Of a stretch of DNA of 64,000 bases, positions 12,517 through 25,922 are shown in pieces; the stretch's first letter is position 1, and every line of letters starts with the position of its first letter. This stretch comes from Artocarpus heterophyllus. Taxonomy: Eukaryota; Streptophyta; Magnoliopsida; Rosales; Moraceae. The translations under genes and the position numbers were made by a program. The notes under the pieces were generated by a model. It was given only the letters and a program-made list of their open reading frames with translations, did not search any database and was not told the DNA's origin. The stretch is from positions 24,564,597 through 24,628,596 of the forward strand of contig CM046347.1 in NCBI GenBank assembly GCA_025403435.1. The letters run 5' to 3'.

Positions 12517-13890
12517 AGGGTGTTGGGCATAAGCTTCCCACATTTCCATCGCCATCGCATCCCTGCGTGCGTTCATGTTGTCGTCAATGACTTATCAACA
12601 GTCCCATCATTGTCTTGCACTCTATCTTCTTAATTGACATTTTCAACTTCTATCTCCGCCGATGTTATTGCGTCATCATAGTCCTGCTCAAGGATCTCAT
12701 CATTACTGTACCACATGCGTATGAAGTTGTAGATGATGGCGCAAGCAATTGGAATCAATGTTTGTTTGTCGAATGAAAAGGGCTTCATGCTCTTCAAAAT
12801 TGGGAATCTCGCCTTCCACACACCAAAAGGTTCTCTCATGCAGTTGCAAAGAGAAGAGTGGGTATAGTTGAACAATTCCTTTAGCAAACGAGAACCCTGC
12901 CGATGCTCTTGATACTCCTGCAATTGATATGTAACTCCTCAATATGGAGGTAGAAAACAATCTATATTCAGATATCTAAAATTTGCTAAATAGAATTTAC
13001 CTAAACAAATCACAAGTGGTGTTTGTATATATTTCGACAATACAAGTAATAATTGTTTAATTGAAAACAATTAAAACATTTATTTTTTCCTACCAAGCAG
13101 TGGTCTTTGAAAGTGTTTCTCTCATATCATGGGCCGATCCCTCCCATCTAGTTAGGGTGAATATAAATTTCATGTCAAAATCGTAGACACCCATGACAAT
13201 TTAGGAGTAAAATCCTTTTTTGTTAATGTACCTTCTTATTTAATCACTAAATGGAATACGTGGTATATGAGTACCATCAATAGCACCAATGCAATCCTAT
13301 ATAACTGAAATGGAAGTAATTTGTTTGAGCAAATGTATTATGAAAGTATATAGATAATTTCATTAGGTTTTTTGCAGTTACCTTGAACCTAGGAAGGCAC
13401 TTGTTCTTTTACTTTCGCACGAGCGTCGGCAGGTCATTCCATTTAGGAGGTAGAATAAAGTCATGCCTCAATGCACATATCACATGGAGCCCCTGTGTGA
13501 AGTAATGAGAAATTGTTTCACTTGAATGCTGCCAATAATCTTGCATTTCTTAATTTTTTTGACTTTAGGATATGATGTTTAAAAAGATCATCAGTTGTTC
13601 ATCAACATTTGTATCATGGTTCAGTCTTAGCAGACCCTTGTTTTGAACTATTGAGCTCAACATTATAAAAGTGTTAGGACCTATTCAAACCTTATTGTAT
13701 ATTCTACTACAATGACCCTAAAGTAAATTATCAACTCGTTCGTGCCTAGGCATCCCAACGTGTTTCGTAGTTGACAGGGCTACATAAATATCGATGAATA
13801 TAGCACAGCAGAGGCTGCTGCAATCTCATAAATATTGTCATCGTCATCCCAATTATTATTTCTAGAACTTGAATCACCAAAATCTGCCAT
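12517..13890 (-). pseudogene. PIF/Harbinger DDE transposase (broken), right arm
   Basis: Read on the minus strand, the ATG is at 13890 (MADFGDSSSRNNNWDDDDN). It continues to a GAIDGTHIP catalytic block near 13265, interrupted by the same probable GT-AG intron as the left copy. The best-preserved part is the C-terminal 12630-12923 segment, with LKELFNY, ARFPILKSM and LIPIACAIIYNFIR, a hallmark of HARBI1/ALP1-type transposases, followed by MEMWEAYAQHP near 12520. Frameshifts and stops between these blocks make it non-functional. Comparing the two copies shows which lesions are private: this copy keeps the canonical GAIDGTHI, while the left one has GAIDSTYI. Confidence 0.75.
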
Positions 13891-14248
13891 AAAATCCCTA
13901 CAATGAATTATTAATATGTTGTAACATTGCATAATTTCATCTAACATTTTAATATTTTGAACATAAACAAATGGATTTGAAATTGAAGACAATATTAATA
14001 TTGTAACCAAATGGATAAAGTCAAAGCAAAGAAAACAGTGGTCAATGCCTCACATACAAATAATAATGTAGTTTGTGGTCCTCACCCACAAATGAAAAAT
14101 AGGACCAAATAAATAACACAGTCGTCACTGAATGAAATTAAACTAAATGTTCGAGTGAGAAAAAAAATTGACCTGAAAAAAAGGCCATGACAAATCTTAA
14201 TATATTGAACGAAAAAAAAAAATGGCAGGCATGTAAGAAATTGATCAA

Positions 14249-15433
14249 CTAAAATAGGTCATTTCCACCTTAAGGTGGACGTGGGTAGTAAGGGATATCG
14301 TGCTGATAATGGGCTGGCGATGGGAAGAAAGCTGGTGGTGGTGCTTGAGATGGTCTCGGTGGTGGCGGCGTGCATTCTATATTATGCCGTTGCTGCGAAT
14401 GACCTCTCACAACCCCATTCTCTATGAAGGCCATTAGATACTCTGAATTCGTTGTGAGGAACGCTATCTAGAATTTGGGATTGGTGGACAAGAAGTCTCT
14501 AAAGCACCAAAACTTATCTACGCTGAGGTTCATCTCATTCATGATATTTAGGCACTGCTTATGTTCCTTATCATTTGAGTCATGCTGATTTGCAAAAATT
14601 ATACCACCAGTGCCCCTCTGGCGTCGCAACTAGATAGGGACTCGGCAATACTTTGCAAGGCAATGGCAGCAACATGCGAATCCGACAAACCTTTGTTCCG
14701 CAATGGTCTCTTTCCAATTGTCCTGGACATGGCAACAATGTTAGTGGCGTGTGTTCCAGATCTATGGCTATCAACCCTTGCCAAATTTGAAATGCATGCC
14801 CTGTCCTCTACATTGTTATAACCATATTCTATGTCCAACTGCTCAGAGATGACTTCATGCTCCTCTACGCTTCTCTACAGGCTAGGAGGTTCGTTCAAAC
14901 GTGTAGAACCAGAAGTCACGGCATGATTCTCGACGGCAGACTCTCTATGAACAGTTGTGCTATTGCATTCCAATTATGCATTGCCTTACCAATCAAGTCT
15001 TTCATATGGGGGGTTCTCTGGACATCAAATGAGAAATTCATTAACATCGCAACGTATGCAAGTTCAACAGTATCTGCAAGAATTAGTAAAGCCAGAAACC
15101 AAAGGGATTATCGCTAAAAAAATCATCTAAATACTCTGACTTGCAACGAACCACCCCAATTTTAGGATCCTAACCAAGTCCACTTGCATTCATAAGGATA
15201 GAATATGGATGAAAAATCTTTCTCAGTCAGTTCCTCTTCTGTTTACAACGTTCCCCAGGAACACTTGGACCAAAAATTTCCAACGCCCACCGATCCCAAT
15301 CAGCCTTTGAAGGATGATGTCCAAGAGCAATTGTTTGATGATCCACCAATTGTAATAACAATGCCTTCTTATTATGTCTGTTCCAATTAATGGTTGCCTC
15401 ATCATCGTTCTTTTTCTTCACCATCTTTTCCAC
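14249..15433 (-). pseudogene. Harbinger ORF1, Myb/SANT-like protein (broken), right arm
   Basis: Reverse counterpart of 8397-9567. The segment after the start reads KKKNDDEATINWNRHNKKAL then LVDHQTIALGHHPSKADWDRWALEIFG. The first Met codon of the left copy is GTG here (VEKM), leaving the Met at 15424 as the nearest start. Frame changes follow, and the C-terminal Pro-rich segment ends at the stop 14249-14251. It lies upstream of the transposase pseudogene in element orientation. Solo LTR A sits just upstream of it, in the region equivalent to about 8230 of the left arm. Confidence 0.6.
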
Positions 15434-15616
15434 TTTCACATACAAATAATTACGAAGCCCGCAACCACCAATGCAGATGCATATGATATAAGAAAACAAT
15501 GTAATAAAAAAAATTAGTAACAATTGAGACATAAATCTGGCTCAGAACTATAGTTTTTTCCATTTCACATTAGAAGTGTAAGCATTGTGGATTGGCACTT
15601 AAAACGTCCATAGCAA

Positions 15617-17641
15617 TGTTGAAAAAATAGTACACAACAAAATTTAAAATTTTTTATAATAGAGTATTTTCTAAAACACAAGTTTGACATGCTATATGCA
15701 TAAATTAACCAGATTTTACAAACCTTGTAAATGCCAAAAAGCTTCCTCAATCAGTGTAGAGAGTAATGTTCTAGAAGAACCTCAACTAACTGGCCTTCTT
15801 TGCTATTCTCTATCTACAATCGGAGTGAGTGTGGGCTCACACGTTCAGCTCTTCCACCAGGTGACTCTCCTTCCAACCAATTAAGAGAACTCAAAGCTAG
15901 TGTTTGTGGTTTGTGAACAAGAGCTCTCAGGGAGTTTTAGAATCTCACTATCAGAGTTTTACACTTAATCTCTCAACTAATCTAAATAATAATGAGACTC
16001 ACTCCCTTTTTATAGAGGTTGAGCCCAAGAGTCAGTCCTTATCAGATAATGTCTCAAAATTTGAATCAAAATCAAATTCAGATCAATATTTGATGAAATT
16101 CGCGTGAAAATGTGTGATCCTTTTATTGCATGATTGGCATGCCGATTTGTCTAACCAGCATGCCAAACTTGCCCCATCGGCAGGCCGAACCTGAGGATTG
16201 GCATACCGAACAGCCGATAAAAAATCTCAGCGAATCTTTATTTTCCACCCGAGATTCTATAGAATAAAGTCTTAGTTTTAATTCAAATAACCCAATAGGA
16301 AAGTTATCTAATTAAAACAACTTTATCTAGATAATCTATAGAAAAATAAATGAATTCCTAATAATTTAACAAGTTTATCTTCAATTAATTTGAAATTAAT
16401 CCAACCAATAAATAAACATGAATTATCTGATCTCGATAATTCAACATGTTTATCTTGAATCAATTTTGTCACAAAATTAATTCAACCAATGAACAGACAT
16501 GAATTATTTGATTCTTTTGAATTTTAGCTAATCTGATAAATTTGACAAAAGTCTCAAATTATTAAAAAAGCACGCCGTATAGTTATAGGATTTTTGTGAG
16601 CTAGCAAAGGGGATGAAATGGACCTATATAGTTTAAGCTCCCGATAATTATGAAAACCAATATCCCAGATATTCATTTTATAATTATCAACTCCAACGCT
16701 ACTCCACTAAAAGCTTAGAGCTGTACTCTCGAACTATATAGAATTACGAAGCACGTATAGCTAAGTCTTCATGACATATTATAGTGTATCGTATCCCTAT
16801 AGGATCATCCATAATCAGCTTAAGGACAAGTTCTGTCTTACCTTCTTGATTATTTTTATCTTACGTTTCATTATCTTACCATCAAAAAACTTACCATCCA
16901 AAGATAGTATGCCATTCGGTTACACCTATGTATCCAAATGTTGAGCACTCCAGTTTTTCAATTACAAGATAACGCATATAAGAAGATATCACTACTAAAG
17001 AGAAGCTATGGAATTCCATATCTATAAATAACAGGTCTATGCTATCAAGAGTCACGCCTCCAACATACCAACATGCATACCACTATTGAAATGTGGGTGT
17101 CACCCTTTGGTACATCAAAGGACACAAGTCAAGACAACAGACCTACTATTCATCTCAGGATGAAGATACAATACTAATGATTGTCTAAAGTGAATCAATT
17201 TATTGAGACAGAATTATTAATCCAATTCAATTCACTTTATGTTCCGATCCAACACATCGTCACCTATGACAATGTACCAATGTTTCTAGTCATAGAGTCC
17301 ACCTTCGATGGTCAAGACAAACCATCTCCTAATAGGGATATAGACAATATAACAATCTTTATATGAATAAAGTGCCTAACTTTATTCCCTCCATTGTGGA
17401 TCTTATGTTTTAGACCGTTACCTTAAGAATTGTGTCTTCCGCATAATTTTTCCATCATATGCTTAATTCTTAAAGGTTTAGAATGACAGTCTCAGACTTT
17501 TGTTTGCTTAGTATATATTCAATAAATATGAACATAAAGAAGACAAGATTTGGTATATAAATAATAAATAAATTATTTATTGATAAAAATGTCTCTAAAA
17601 ACATATTACAATTTTACTCATTAGGGCATACATGTCTAACA
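15617..17641 (-). mobile_element. Solo Ty1/copia-type LTR A (2025 bp)
   Basis: On the minus strand it starts TGTTAGACATGTATGCCC at 17641 and ends at 15617, with 5-bp target duplications AGCAA on both sides (15612-15616 and 17642-17646). No internal sequence is present, so it is a solo LTR left by recombination between two LTRs. A TATA box (minus-strand TATAAAAA at 16014-16007) lies downstream of four quasi-palindromic units at 16137-16215. The host is the right Harbinger arm; the left arm shows the empty site. Confidence 0.9.
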
Positions 17642-17853
17642 AGCAATACTACGACCGGTTGGTACACGCAAGGACAGGTGAAAATGACATGTAACAGAGG
17701 GTGGGGGGAGGCAAAATGATAGGTCAAACGGGAAAATCCTATGCACAATCAACAGAGAGCATACTAGCATAACAAGCATGACAATCCACAATAAAAACAC
17801 TTCAACCAACATGACGAAGCAAAATGAGTTTCATCACTGCCAACCATTTCTCT

Positions 17854-19723
17854 TGTTAGACATGTATGCCCTAAGGAGTAAAAATCTAATAAGTTTTTGG
17901 AGAAATTTTTATCAATAAATAATTTATTATCTTGTCCTCTTTACGTTCATATTTGTTGAATGTATGTTAAGCAAACAACAGTCTGAGACTGTCGGCCTAA
18001 ACCTTAAGAATTGGGCATATGGTGGACGAATTATGTGGAATACACGATTCTTAAGGTGATGGTCTAAATCATACGATCCGTAATCGAGGGAATAAAGCTG
18101 GGCGCTTTATTCATGCAAAGATTGTTATGTTGTCTATATCCCTTTTGGGAGATGATTTGTCTTGATCATCGGAGGTGGACTCAGTGAATAGAAACATTGG
18201 CACTTTGTCATAAGTGATGATGTGTTGGATCGGGACATAAAGTGAATTGATTTGGATTAATAATTCTATCTCGGCAAATCGATTCATTTTAGACAATCAT
18301 TTGTGTTGTATCTTAATCCTGAGATGAATAGTGGGCCCGTTGTCTTGGCTTATGTCTTTTGATGTACCAAAGGGTGACACCCACATCTTAATAGTGGTAT
18401 GCATGCCGGTACGTTGGAGGCATGATTCTTGATAGCGTAGACTTGTTATTCACAGATATAGAATCCATAGCTCCTCTTTAGGAGTAATGATATCCTCTTA
18501 TATGCGTTATCCTGTAATTGGAAAACTGGAGCGCTCAACCATTTGGATACATAGGTGTAACCGAATGGTATACTGTCTTTGGATGGTAAGTTTTCTAATG
18601 GTGAGATAATAGAACGTAAGATAAAAATAATCGGGAAGGTAAGACAGAACTTGTCCTTAAGCCGATTATGGATAATGATATGGGGATATAATATACTATG
18701 ATATGTCATGGAGACTTAGCTATACAAGCTTCATAATTCTATGTAGTTCGAAAGTGCAGCTCTAAGCTTTTAATGGAGTAGCATTGGAGTTAATAATTAT
18801 GAAATTTATATATGAGATATTGGGTTTCATAATTATCAGGAGTTTAAACTATATAGGTCCATTTGGTCGCTTTTGCTAGCTTACAACATCCTATAATGAT
18901 ATGACGTGCTTTTCCAATAATTGGTGACTTATGTCTGATTTATTAGATTGGTTAAAATTTGGAAGAATCAGATAATTCATGTCTGTTTATCGATTGAATT
19001 AATTTTTATTATAAAATTAATTCAAGATAAACTTGTTGAATTATTGAGATCGGATAATTCTTGTCTGTTTATCGGTTGATTTAATTTTTGAATAAATTAA
19101 ATCAAGATAAACTTGTAGAATTATTAGGAATTCATTTATTTTCTTAGAGATTATCTAGATAAAGTTGTTTTAATCAGATAACTTTTATATTGAGTTATTT
19201 GAATTGAAACTGAGACTTTATCCTATAGAATCTCGGGTGGAAAATAAAAGATCTGCTGAGATATTAATCGGTAGTTCGACATGTCGATCCTTAAGTTCGG
19301 CCTACCGATGGCGCCTGTTCGGCCTGTCGATCATCCTGATCGGCCTGCCGATGAGCGAAGGATAAGATCACACATTTTTATGTGGATCTTATCAAATGTT
19401 GATCCAAATTTGATTCTGATTCAAATTTTGAGACCTAATCTGATAAGGTATAACCCTGGACCCAACCTCTATAAATAGGGAGTAAGTCATATAAGTTATT
19501 TAGATCAATTGAGAGATTAAGAGTGATACTCTGCTGGTGAGAATCTGAAAACTCCTTGAGAGCTCTTGTTCACAAATCACGAACACTAGCTTTGGGTTCT
19601 CTCAATTGGTTAAGGCTCTTCTGGAACGTTACTTCTCTTCACTGATTGCTTGTCAAACTTATGTTTTAGAAAATACTCTGGTATAAAATTTTTAGAATTC
19701 CGCTGCGTACTATTTTTCCAACA
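17854..19723 (+). mobile_element. Solo Ty1/copia-type LTR B (1870 bp)
   Basis: Starts TGTTAGACATGTATGCCC and ends TTTTTCCAACA. Flanks are TCTCT (17849-17853) and TTTCT (19724-19728). The uninterrupted left Harbinger arm (near 8010) reads TTTCTCTAAGATCAT in reverse complement, confirming that this is the empty site and that one TSD copy has mutated. TATA box TATAAATA at 19470-19477; quasi-palindrome array at 19268-19352. It is 212 bp from LTR A in opposite orientation, with Harbinger sequence between. Confidence 0.9.
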
Positions 19724-20705
19724 TTTCTAAAATCATAATGTAGTACCGACAAACTTATCAAGTTCAATTTCTATTAACCAAAAAAAGAAAAAAAATAATC
19801 AGCCAAATATGGAAATCATTTATGAAGAAGTGTAAACAGCTCGCAATTCATGTTGCATAATTCTCCCTGGTTCACAGGTATATGAAAACAGTTCATATTT
19901 TACAGGCCATTCATAACTAATCACAGCAAACAAATCAAAGTTCAAAGTTCAGAGTTCATAATCGAATTTCACTGGTCATTGATCAAAGTTGAAAGTTTAC
20001 TTGTTGTTGATGACAAATCACAGTAAACCAATCATAATAGATAAATTACATTATATAGCATGCGACAATAATATGGTGGTAAATGGACCAATATGATAAT
20101 AAGAAGTTCATTTATTTAGTTCTTTGATTCCGAACATAAGGGTTCAGTTATTTGTGTTGCATGGTCACTTGATGGTTTTAAGTAGGGGAAATACTAGAGA
20201 AATTTTCAGTTGGGATCTTCAAATAGGGAAGCAATTAGGGAGAGTGGATATGGAAAGAAAAAAATCATGTACAAAGTGAAGACCAAGAACACCAATTATC
20301 CCACAAAACATTAATTAGACGAGAAAAAGATCAAAAACTCATATAGTAGAAGAAATTGAATTCTTTGATTTATCCCTTTGATATAAACAGATATGTACCA
20401 AATCTTCAATGACAAAGTGACTAAAATTGGAAATGTATCTTTCCCCAAAATCCTCATGTTAAAGCAAACATGTTGGTGCTATAAAAATTTGTGGAAAGTA
20501 TTATCATGGCAACCTTTTTAATTTTTTTCCTTTCTTTTAAAAGCTTACTTATGAATCTATGAAGCAAAAAATAAAAGAGAAGAAAATATTACCTTGACCT
20601 GATCAATGATGGATGTTTATATAAACAAAAATAAGAATTAATTAATGACGTAGCATGAAAAACAAGCTTAGTATTGAACTAGTAAAAATTTTCATAGCTC
20701 ATAGA
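19724..20705 (-). other. Harbinger right-arm non-coding segment
   Basis: This aligns in reverse complement with about 7050-8010 of the left arm, including the CTGTGAACTTTGAT minisatellite. No gene is visible. The last five bases, ATAGA (20701-20705), are the target duplication of the next insertion. Confidence 0.7.
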
Positions 20706-21204
20706 TGTAATGCCCGCCTTTTCCTTCTATGGACACTTATGTTAATTTAACGTTGGAATGTGATATTTTAGTACTATTATTATTTATGTTAAGTAAATTA
20801 ACATTTTATTTAGTAATGTCGCAGGTGACGGCCATGTGGGATCGATGTGTTCGGGATGTTTATGTCAAAAGTGATAATAAGCTTAAAGTATTTATTTATT
20901 TATTTATTTATTTTGGTTTCAATTTACCCTAAATTTATAATCTTTATAATGTCCTAGAGCTATGTATGGCCTAAAATTAAAGTCTTGATGATAACATGAA
21001 TGCTGTTACATTTTTATTTTTTATTTTTTTTTATAATATTAATGATACCATGATAATTACATGTGTATTAATATTTTTGGGTCATAAAGTAAATATTATT
21101 ATCGTGTATAAATAATTATATATTTTAATTATATTATATTATATTTTAATATATGTATAATATATTATATTATATAACCCTTAAAGTTTATAATATAATA
21201 TGCT

Positions 21205-21240
21205 TATATTATATATTATATATATATATATATATATATT
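21205..21240. repeat. (TA)n microsatellite
   Basis: An almost pure TA run inside the gypsy-type solo LTR, within a wider ATTATA-rich stretch from 21110. Confidence 0.9.
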
Positions 21241-21362
21241 AATATAACTTATGTTTAAGAAGGAAAAAAAAAGAAAGAGAAAAAGAAAAAAAAAAAGAGA
21301 AGTTGAATTAGATTAGGATTAGGGTTTTCTACACTTCTCTAATCCCTTCACCCTCATAAACT

Positions 21363-21370
21363 TATAAATA
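21363..21370 (+). promoter_or_regulatory. Probable TATA box of the gypsy-type solo LTR
   Basis: TATAAATA followed within 50 bp by CT-rich sequence, a usual plant LTR U3/R arrangement. Inferred from motif and position only. Confidence 0.45.
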
Positions 21371-23182
21371 TACCTCTAAGCCACCAAAGCCTTCATTCTC
21401 TAAATTTCTAGCCAAAGAAAATTCTCTCTCCTTAAAATTTTCTTGGACACTCTCTCTTTCTTCTCCACTTTTTCTTCCCTTCTCTCCCTTATTTTTCTGC
21501 AAATAATTGAATGAAATATTGGGTTTTGGCTTAGATAAATTCAAGAGAATTGAGAAGAATCGTTTTGGAGGTAAGAAACTTATTCTAGACTATTGCTGAA
21601 TTTTTGTTTCCTTTGTAATCCGACCCTCATAACTTTGTCTACAAATTTCCGTTTGGTTTGAAATTTTAGTATGATGTTATGTATGTGTTATGTGATATTC
21701 CTCAAAATTTCATGTTATTTGGAATTTTCTATGCTGAGATATTAAATTTTCATTCTCTACCACTCATTACCAAACTGTTGCTGATTGATATTTTGCACAA
21801 AAGTATAGTCCATGTTTAAGAGGCAAACGACCTTTGATTTGACCAAAATTTTACAAAGATATTCATGCATATGTTAAGTTATGATCTGGAAAATTTCATG
21901 GTTATTTGATGAATATTTTGAGTTCTTGAATTTTCTTTAAGATAGGTTTATATGGCTGTCTATTCAGTGAATTTGGTACTTCTTGATTATGTGACCTATT
22001 TGTATAGCTAAAAAAATTTATTTGCTAATGAGACTTTTTGTGGTGCTGTATATATATGTTATTAGGTTGTCATAAAAATTATAGGGTTAAAGTAATTTTA
22101 TTTTAATCATTGGAATTTTATGATCGTGTGTTTCTCACTGCTTTAGGTAATTAGAGTTTGTTTGGTCTTTGAATTCTAATGTATGTTTTTAATTGTTGAA
22201 AATTTATTTGAAGCTAATTTTTTGATATGTTATAGTTTTGGTGTATTGTGTTAGTATTAGAATTATTATTATCATCACAAAAATTCTTTTATTGTATGTA
22301 TTTCATGTAAATTGGCATTTAATTTTTTTTTTTGATGCCTTAAGTCTGCTTTTCATACAAACATCTGACAGTCGCCGTGTTTCAGTAATTTTTGATTATG
22401 TATTGCTTTGTTTATATTTTTCTTATATTTTTCTCAAATACTAAACATCTTAAGCTTTTGTTTGGCTTTTGAATCGCTTTAATCGGAGTTTTCACTAAAT
22501 AGTTATGATTTTTTGAAGTTGACATTGAAAGCTGTATAATTTTACACAAACCCGAAATTTAAATTGAATTTCAAGGACTTTTTCTTCATGCAAATTATTG
22601 TCAAAATATGTGTGTGATATATCAAATTCTTTGCTTTTCAGTCTAGTTTCTAATGCCACTGGTTTTGATTTGGAGTTAAGATGAAATTATTATGAATTTT
22701 AAGTGAATAAAGGTCATTTTGCCTACTTTTGTGAATTATGCCCTAGATTCATGAATTGTGATTTTGTGTTTTTTGATATTATTACGTGATAAGGTGATGT
22801 TTAATGAGATGTTTATATATTGCTAATAGTATTGTTAGTGACTTACGGTTAATATGAATGTTTGACATGAACACTCCACAAGACGAACACACCGAGAATC
22901 GCAACAACGTCACCCAAGTTAAGGTTTAGTAAGCAAGCAAGACAAGTAAGTACATTCTCACCTGCAACATGATAAAAGTTTATGAAAAGGTTTTGAGAAC
23001 ATGTTTTATGATGATTCTTAAGTTTGTTTTTACATATGGTTTTTCTTATGAAAACTCTTGTTGCAACAAGAAAGTTTAACGAATGTTTCAATGATAAGGT
23101 ATGTTAAAAGTACATCTATATATATGTATCACTTAATTAAGTGTTGCACACGCTATGTTTATGTTTATGTTTATGATGTGCC

Positions 23183-25213
23183 TGTTAGACATGTATGCCC
23201 TAAGGAGCAAAAATGTAATAAGTTTTTGGAGACATTTTATCAATAAAGAATTTATTCATTATTTATATACCAAATCTTGTCCTCTTTATGTTCATATTTG
23301 TTGAATGTATGTTAAGCAAACAACAGTCTGAGACTGTCGGCCTAAACCTTAAGAATTGGGCATATGATTGACGAATTATGTGGAAGACACGATTCTTAAG
23401 GTGATGGTCTAAATCATACGATCCATAATCGAGGGAATAAAGCTGGGCGCTTTATTCATGCAAAGATTGTTATGTTGTCTATATCCCTTTTGGGAGATGA
23501 TTTGTCTTGATCATCGGAGGTGGACTCAGTGAATAGAAACATTGGCACTTTGTCATAAGTGATGATGTGTTGGATCGGGACATAAAGTGAATTGATTTGG
23601 ATTAATAATTCTATCTCGGCAAATCGATTCATTTTAGACAATCATTTGTGTTGTATCTTAATCCTGAGATGAATAGTGGGCCCGTTGTCCTGGCTTGTGT
23701 CTTTTGATGTACCAAAGGGTGACACCCACATCTTAATAGTGGTATGCATGCCGGTACGTTGGAGGCATGACTCTTGATAGCGTAGACTTGTTATTCACAA
23801 ATATAGAATCCATAGCTCCTCTTTAGGAGTAATGATATCCTCTTATATGCGTTATCCTGTAATTGGAAAACTGGAGCGCTCAACCATTTGGATACATAGG
23901 TGTAACCGAATGGTATACTGTCTTTGGATGGTAAGTTTTCTAATGGTGAGATAATGGAACGTAAGATAAAAATAATCGGGAAGGTAAGACAGAACTTGTC
24001 CTTAAGCCGATTATGAAGTATTATATGGGGATACGATACACTATGATATGTCATGGAGACTTAGCTATACGAGCTTTGTAATTCTATATAGTTCGAGAGT
24101 GCAGCTCCAAGCTTTTAGTGGAGCAGTGTTGGAGTTGATAATTATGAAATGTATATCTGGGATATTGGGTTTCATAATTATCAGGAGCTTGAACTATATA
24201 GGTTCATTTGGTCCCCTTTACTAGCTCACAACATCCTGTAACGACATGGTGTATTTTTTTAATAATTGGTGACTTGTGTCAGATTTATCAGATTGGTTAA
24301 AATTTGGAAGAATTAAATAATTCATGTTGGTTTATCGGTTGAATAAATTTTGTAAGAAATTAATTCAAGATAAACTTGTTGAATTATTGGGATAAGATAA
24401 TTCTTGTCTGCTTATCGGTTGATTTAATTTTGTATAAATTAGATCAAGATAAACTTTTAGAATTATTGAGAATTGATTTATTTTCTTAGAGATTATCTAG
24501 ATAAAGTTGTTTTGATCAGATAACTTCTCTATTGGGTTATTTGAATTAAAACTTAGACTTTATCCTATAGAATTTTGGGTGGAAAGTAAAAGATTCGCGA
24601 GATTTTTTATTCGGCAGTTCGACCTACCGATAGACGTGTTCGGCCTACCGATGGGACCTGTTCGCCCTGCCGATTAGGTGGTTCGCCCTACCGATCAACA
24701 AAGGATAAGATCACGCGTATCTATGCGGATCTTATCAAATATTGATCCAAATTTGATTTTAATCTGAATTTTGAGACCCAATCTGATGAGGACTGACCAT
24801 AGGACCAACCTCTATAAATAGGGAGTGATTCTGACAAGTTACTTAGATCAATAGAGAGATTAAGAGTGATACTCTGCTAAGTGAGAATCTGAAAAACTCC
24901 CTGAGAGCTTTTGTTCACAAATCACGAACACTTGCTTTGGGTTCTCTCGATTGGTTGGAAGGAGAGTCACCGGTGGAAGAGCTGTACGTGTGAGCCCACA
25001 CTCACTTCGGTCGTGGATAGAGAATAGCAAAGTAGACCAGTTGGCTGAGGCTCTTGAATGTTATTTCTCTTCACAGATTGCGGAGCCTCTTCAGCATACA
25101 AAGGTTAGTAAGATCTGGTTAATTTATGCATATAGCATGTCAAACTTGTGTTTTGGAAATTACTTTGATGATATAAATTTTTTAAAATTTCGCTGTGCAC
25201 TCTTTTTCTAACA
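23183..25213 (+). mobile_element. 5' LTR (LTR C, 2031 bp) of a copia-type element
   Basis: Starts TGTTAGACATGTATGCCC and ends at TTTTTCTAACA, directly followed by a methionine-tRNA primer-binding site. Four quasi-palindromic units (24606-24702) lie about 110 bp upstream of the TATAAATA box at 24813-24820. GTGCC precedes it (23178-23182), and GTCCC follows the partner LTR at 33936, a target duplication with one mismatch. LTR C and LTR E share diagnostic variants (for example GCTAAGTGAGAAT after the TATA box) that LTR D lacks, so C and E are the pair of one insertion. Confidence 0.9.
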
Positions 25214-25215
25214 AT

Positions 25216-25227
25216 TGGTATCAGAGC
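25216..25227 (+). other. Primer-binding site, copia element C/E
   Basis: TGGTATCAGAGC, complementary to the 3' end of initiator methionine tRNA, two bases after the LTR end. Confidence 0.85.
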
Positions 25228-25716
25228 CATGGTTTTTACATAAATTTACGAGTTTGTGATCATGTTATATGCATAAATTTTGTGATCTTAATCTCTCCGA
25301 TGCTTGAATTGAATTTTATACAGAGTTGGCACGCTATATTTCTATAAATTATATATGTTGTCATAGATTATGTGGAGAATGTTTATTAATTAATTATGGT
25401 TGATTAAATCGTTGTTTAATTATTTATTAATTAATTAATTTATACCAATTTTGGTTCCTTAGAGGTTAGAATGTGTATCTAAGCTTTTCATGTAATTAGA
25501 TGGTAGACTATCGTCTCCGTCTAGGAATTATTATTTATTTTAAATTTGTAAAAATTTTGTAATTAAATAATTATTTGGAGAAGACGGATCTAGAAAATTG
25601 ATGATGATACTCCCAGGTATTTCTTGAGTCTCTAATTTTATGTTTTTGAATTGTTGAAAATAAAATTGATAAATTGGTTTAAAAAATTGTATTTTCTGGA
25701 ATGGAGATTTATGCTT

Positions 25717-25922
25717 GGTCGGCATGCCGAACATCACAGTTCGGTAGGCCGATGGTCACAGATCGGCATGCCAGACGTGTAGTTCGGTAGGCCATCAGTG
25801 GGGCAGAAATCGGCTGGCTCTGCCGGCAAGCCGAACTTTCAAGGGTCGGCAGGCCGATCTTACTGATCGACAGACCGATAGAGCATGACCGGCAGGCCGA
25901 TCACCTAGAACGGCCTGCCGAC
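25717..25922 (+). repeat. Array of ~10 quasi-palindromes (TCGGCAGGCCGA type) in the leader
   Basis: Units start near 25718, 25740, 25762, 25783, 25822, 25845, 25866, 25888 and 25909, mostly 21-23 bp apart. Central variants include CATG, TAGG, CAGG and CCTG. In RNA each can form a short stem with a 4-nt loop. The array sits about 0.5 kb after the PBS and 0.7 kb before gag, apart from the four-unit array in the LTR. Confidence 0.85.

Noticed and set aside
18111..18296. 61- and 87-codon frames conserved in several copia LTRs (for example 18111-18296, 23456-23641, 29342-29527)
   Set aside because: They recur only because the LTR is repeated; no start context, domain or family-wide reading-frame preservation (several copies carry stops or indels in it).
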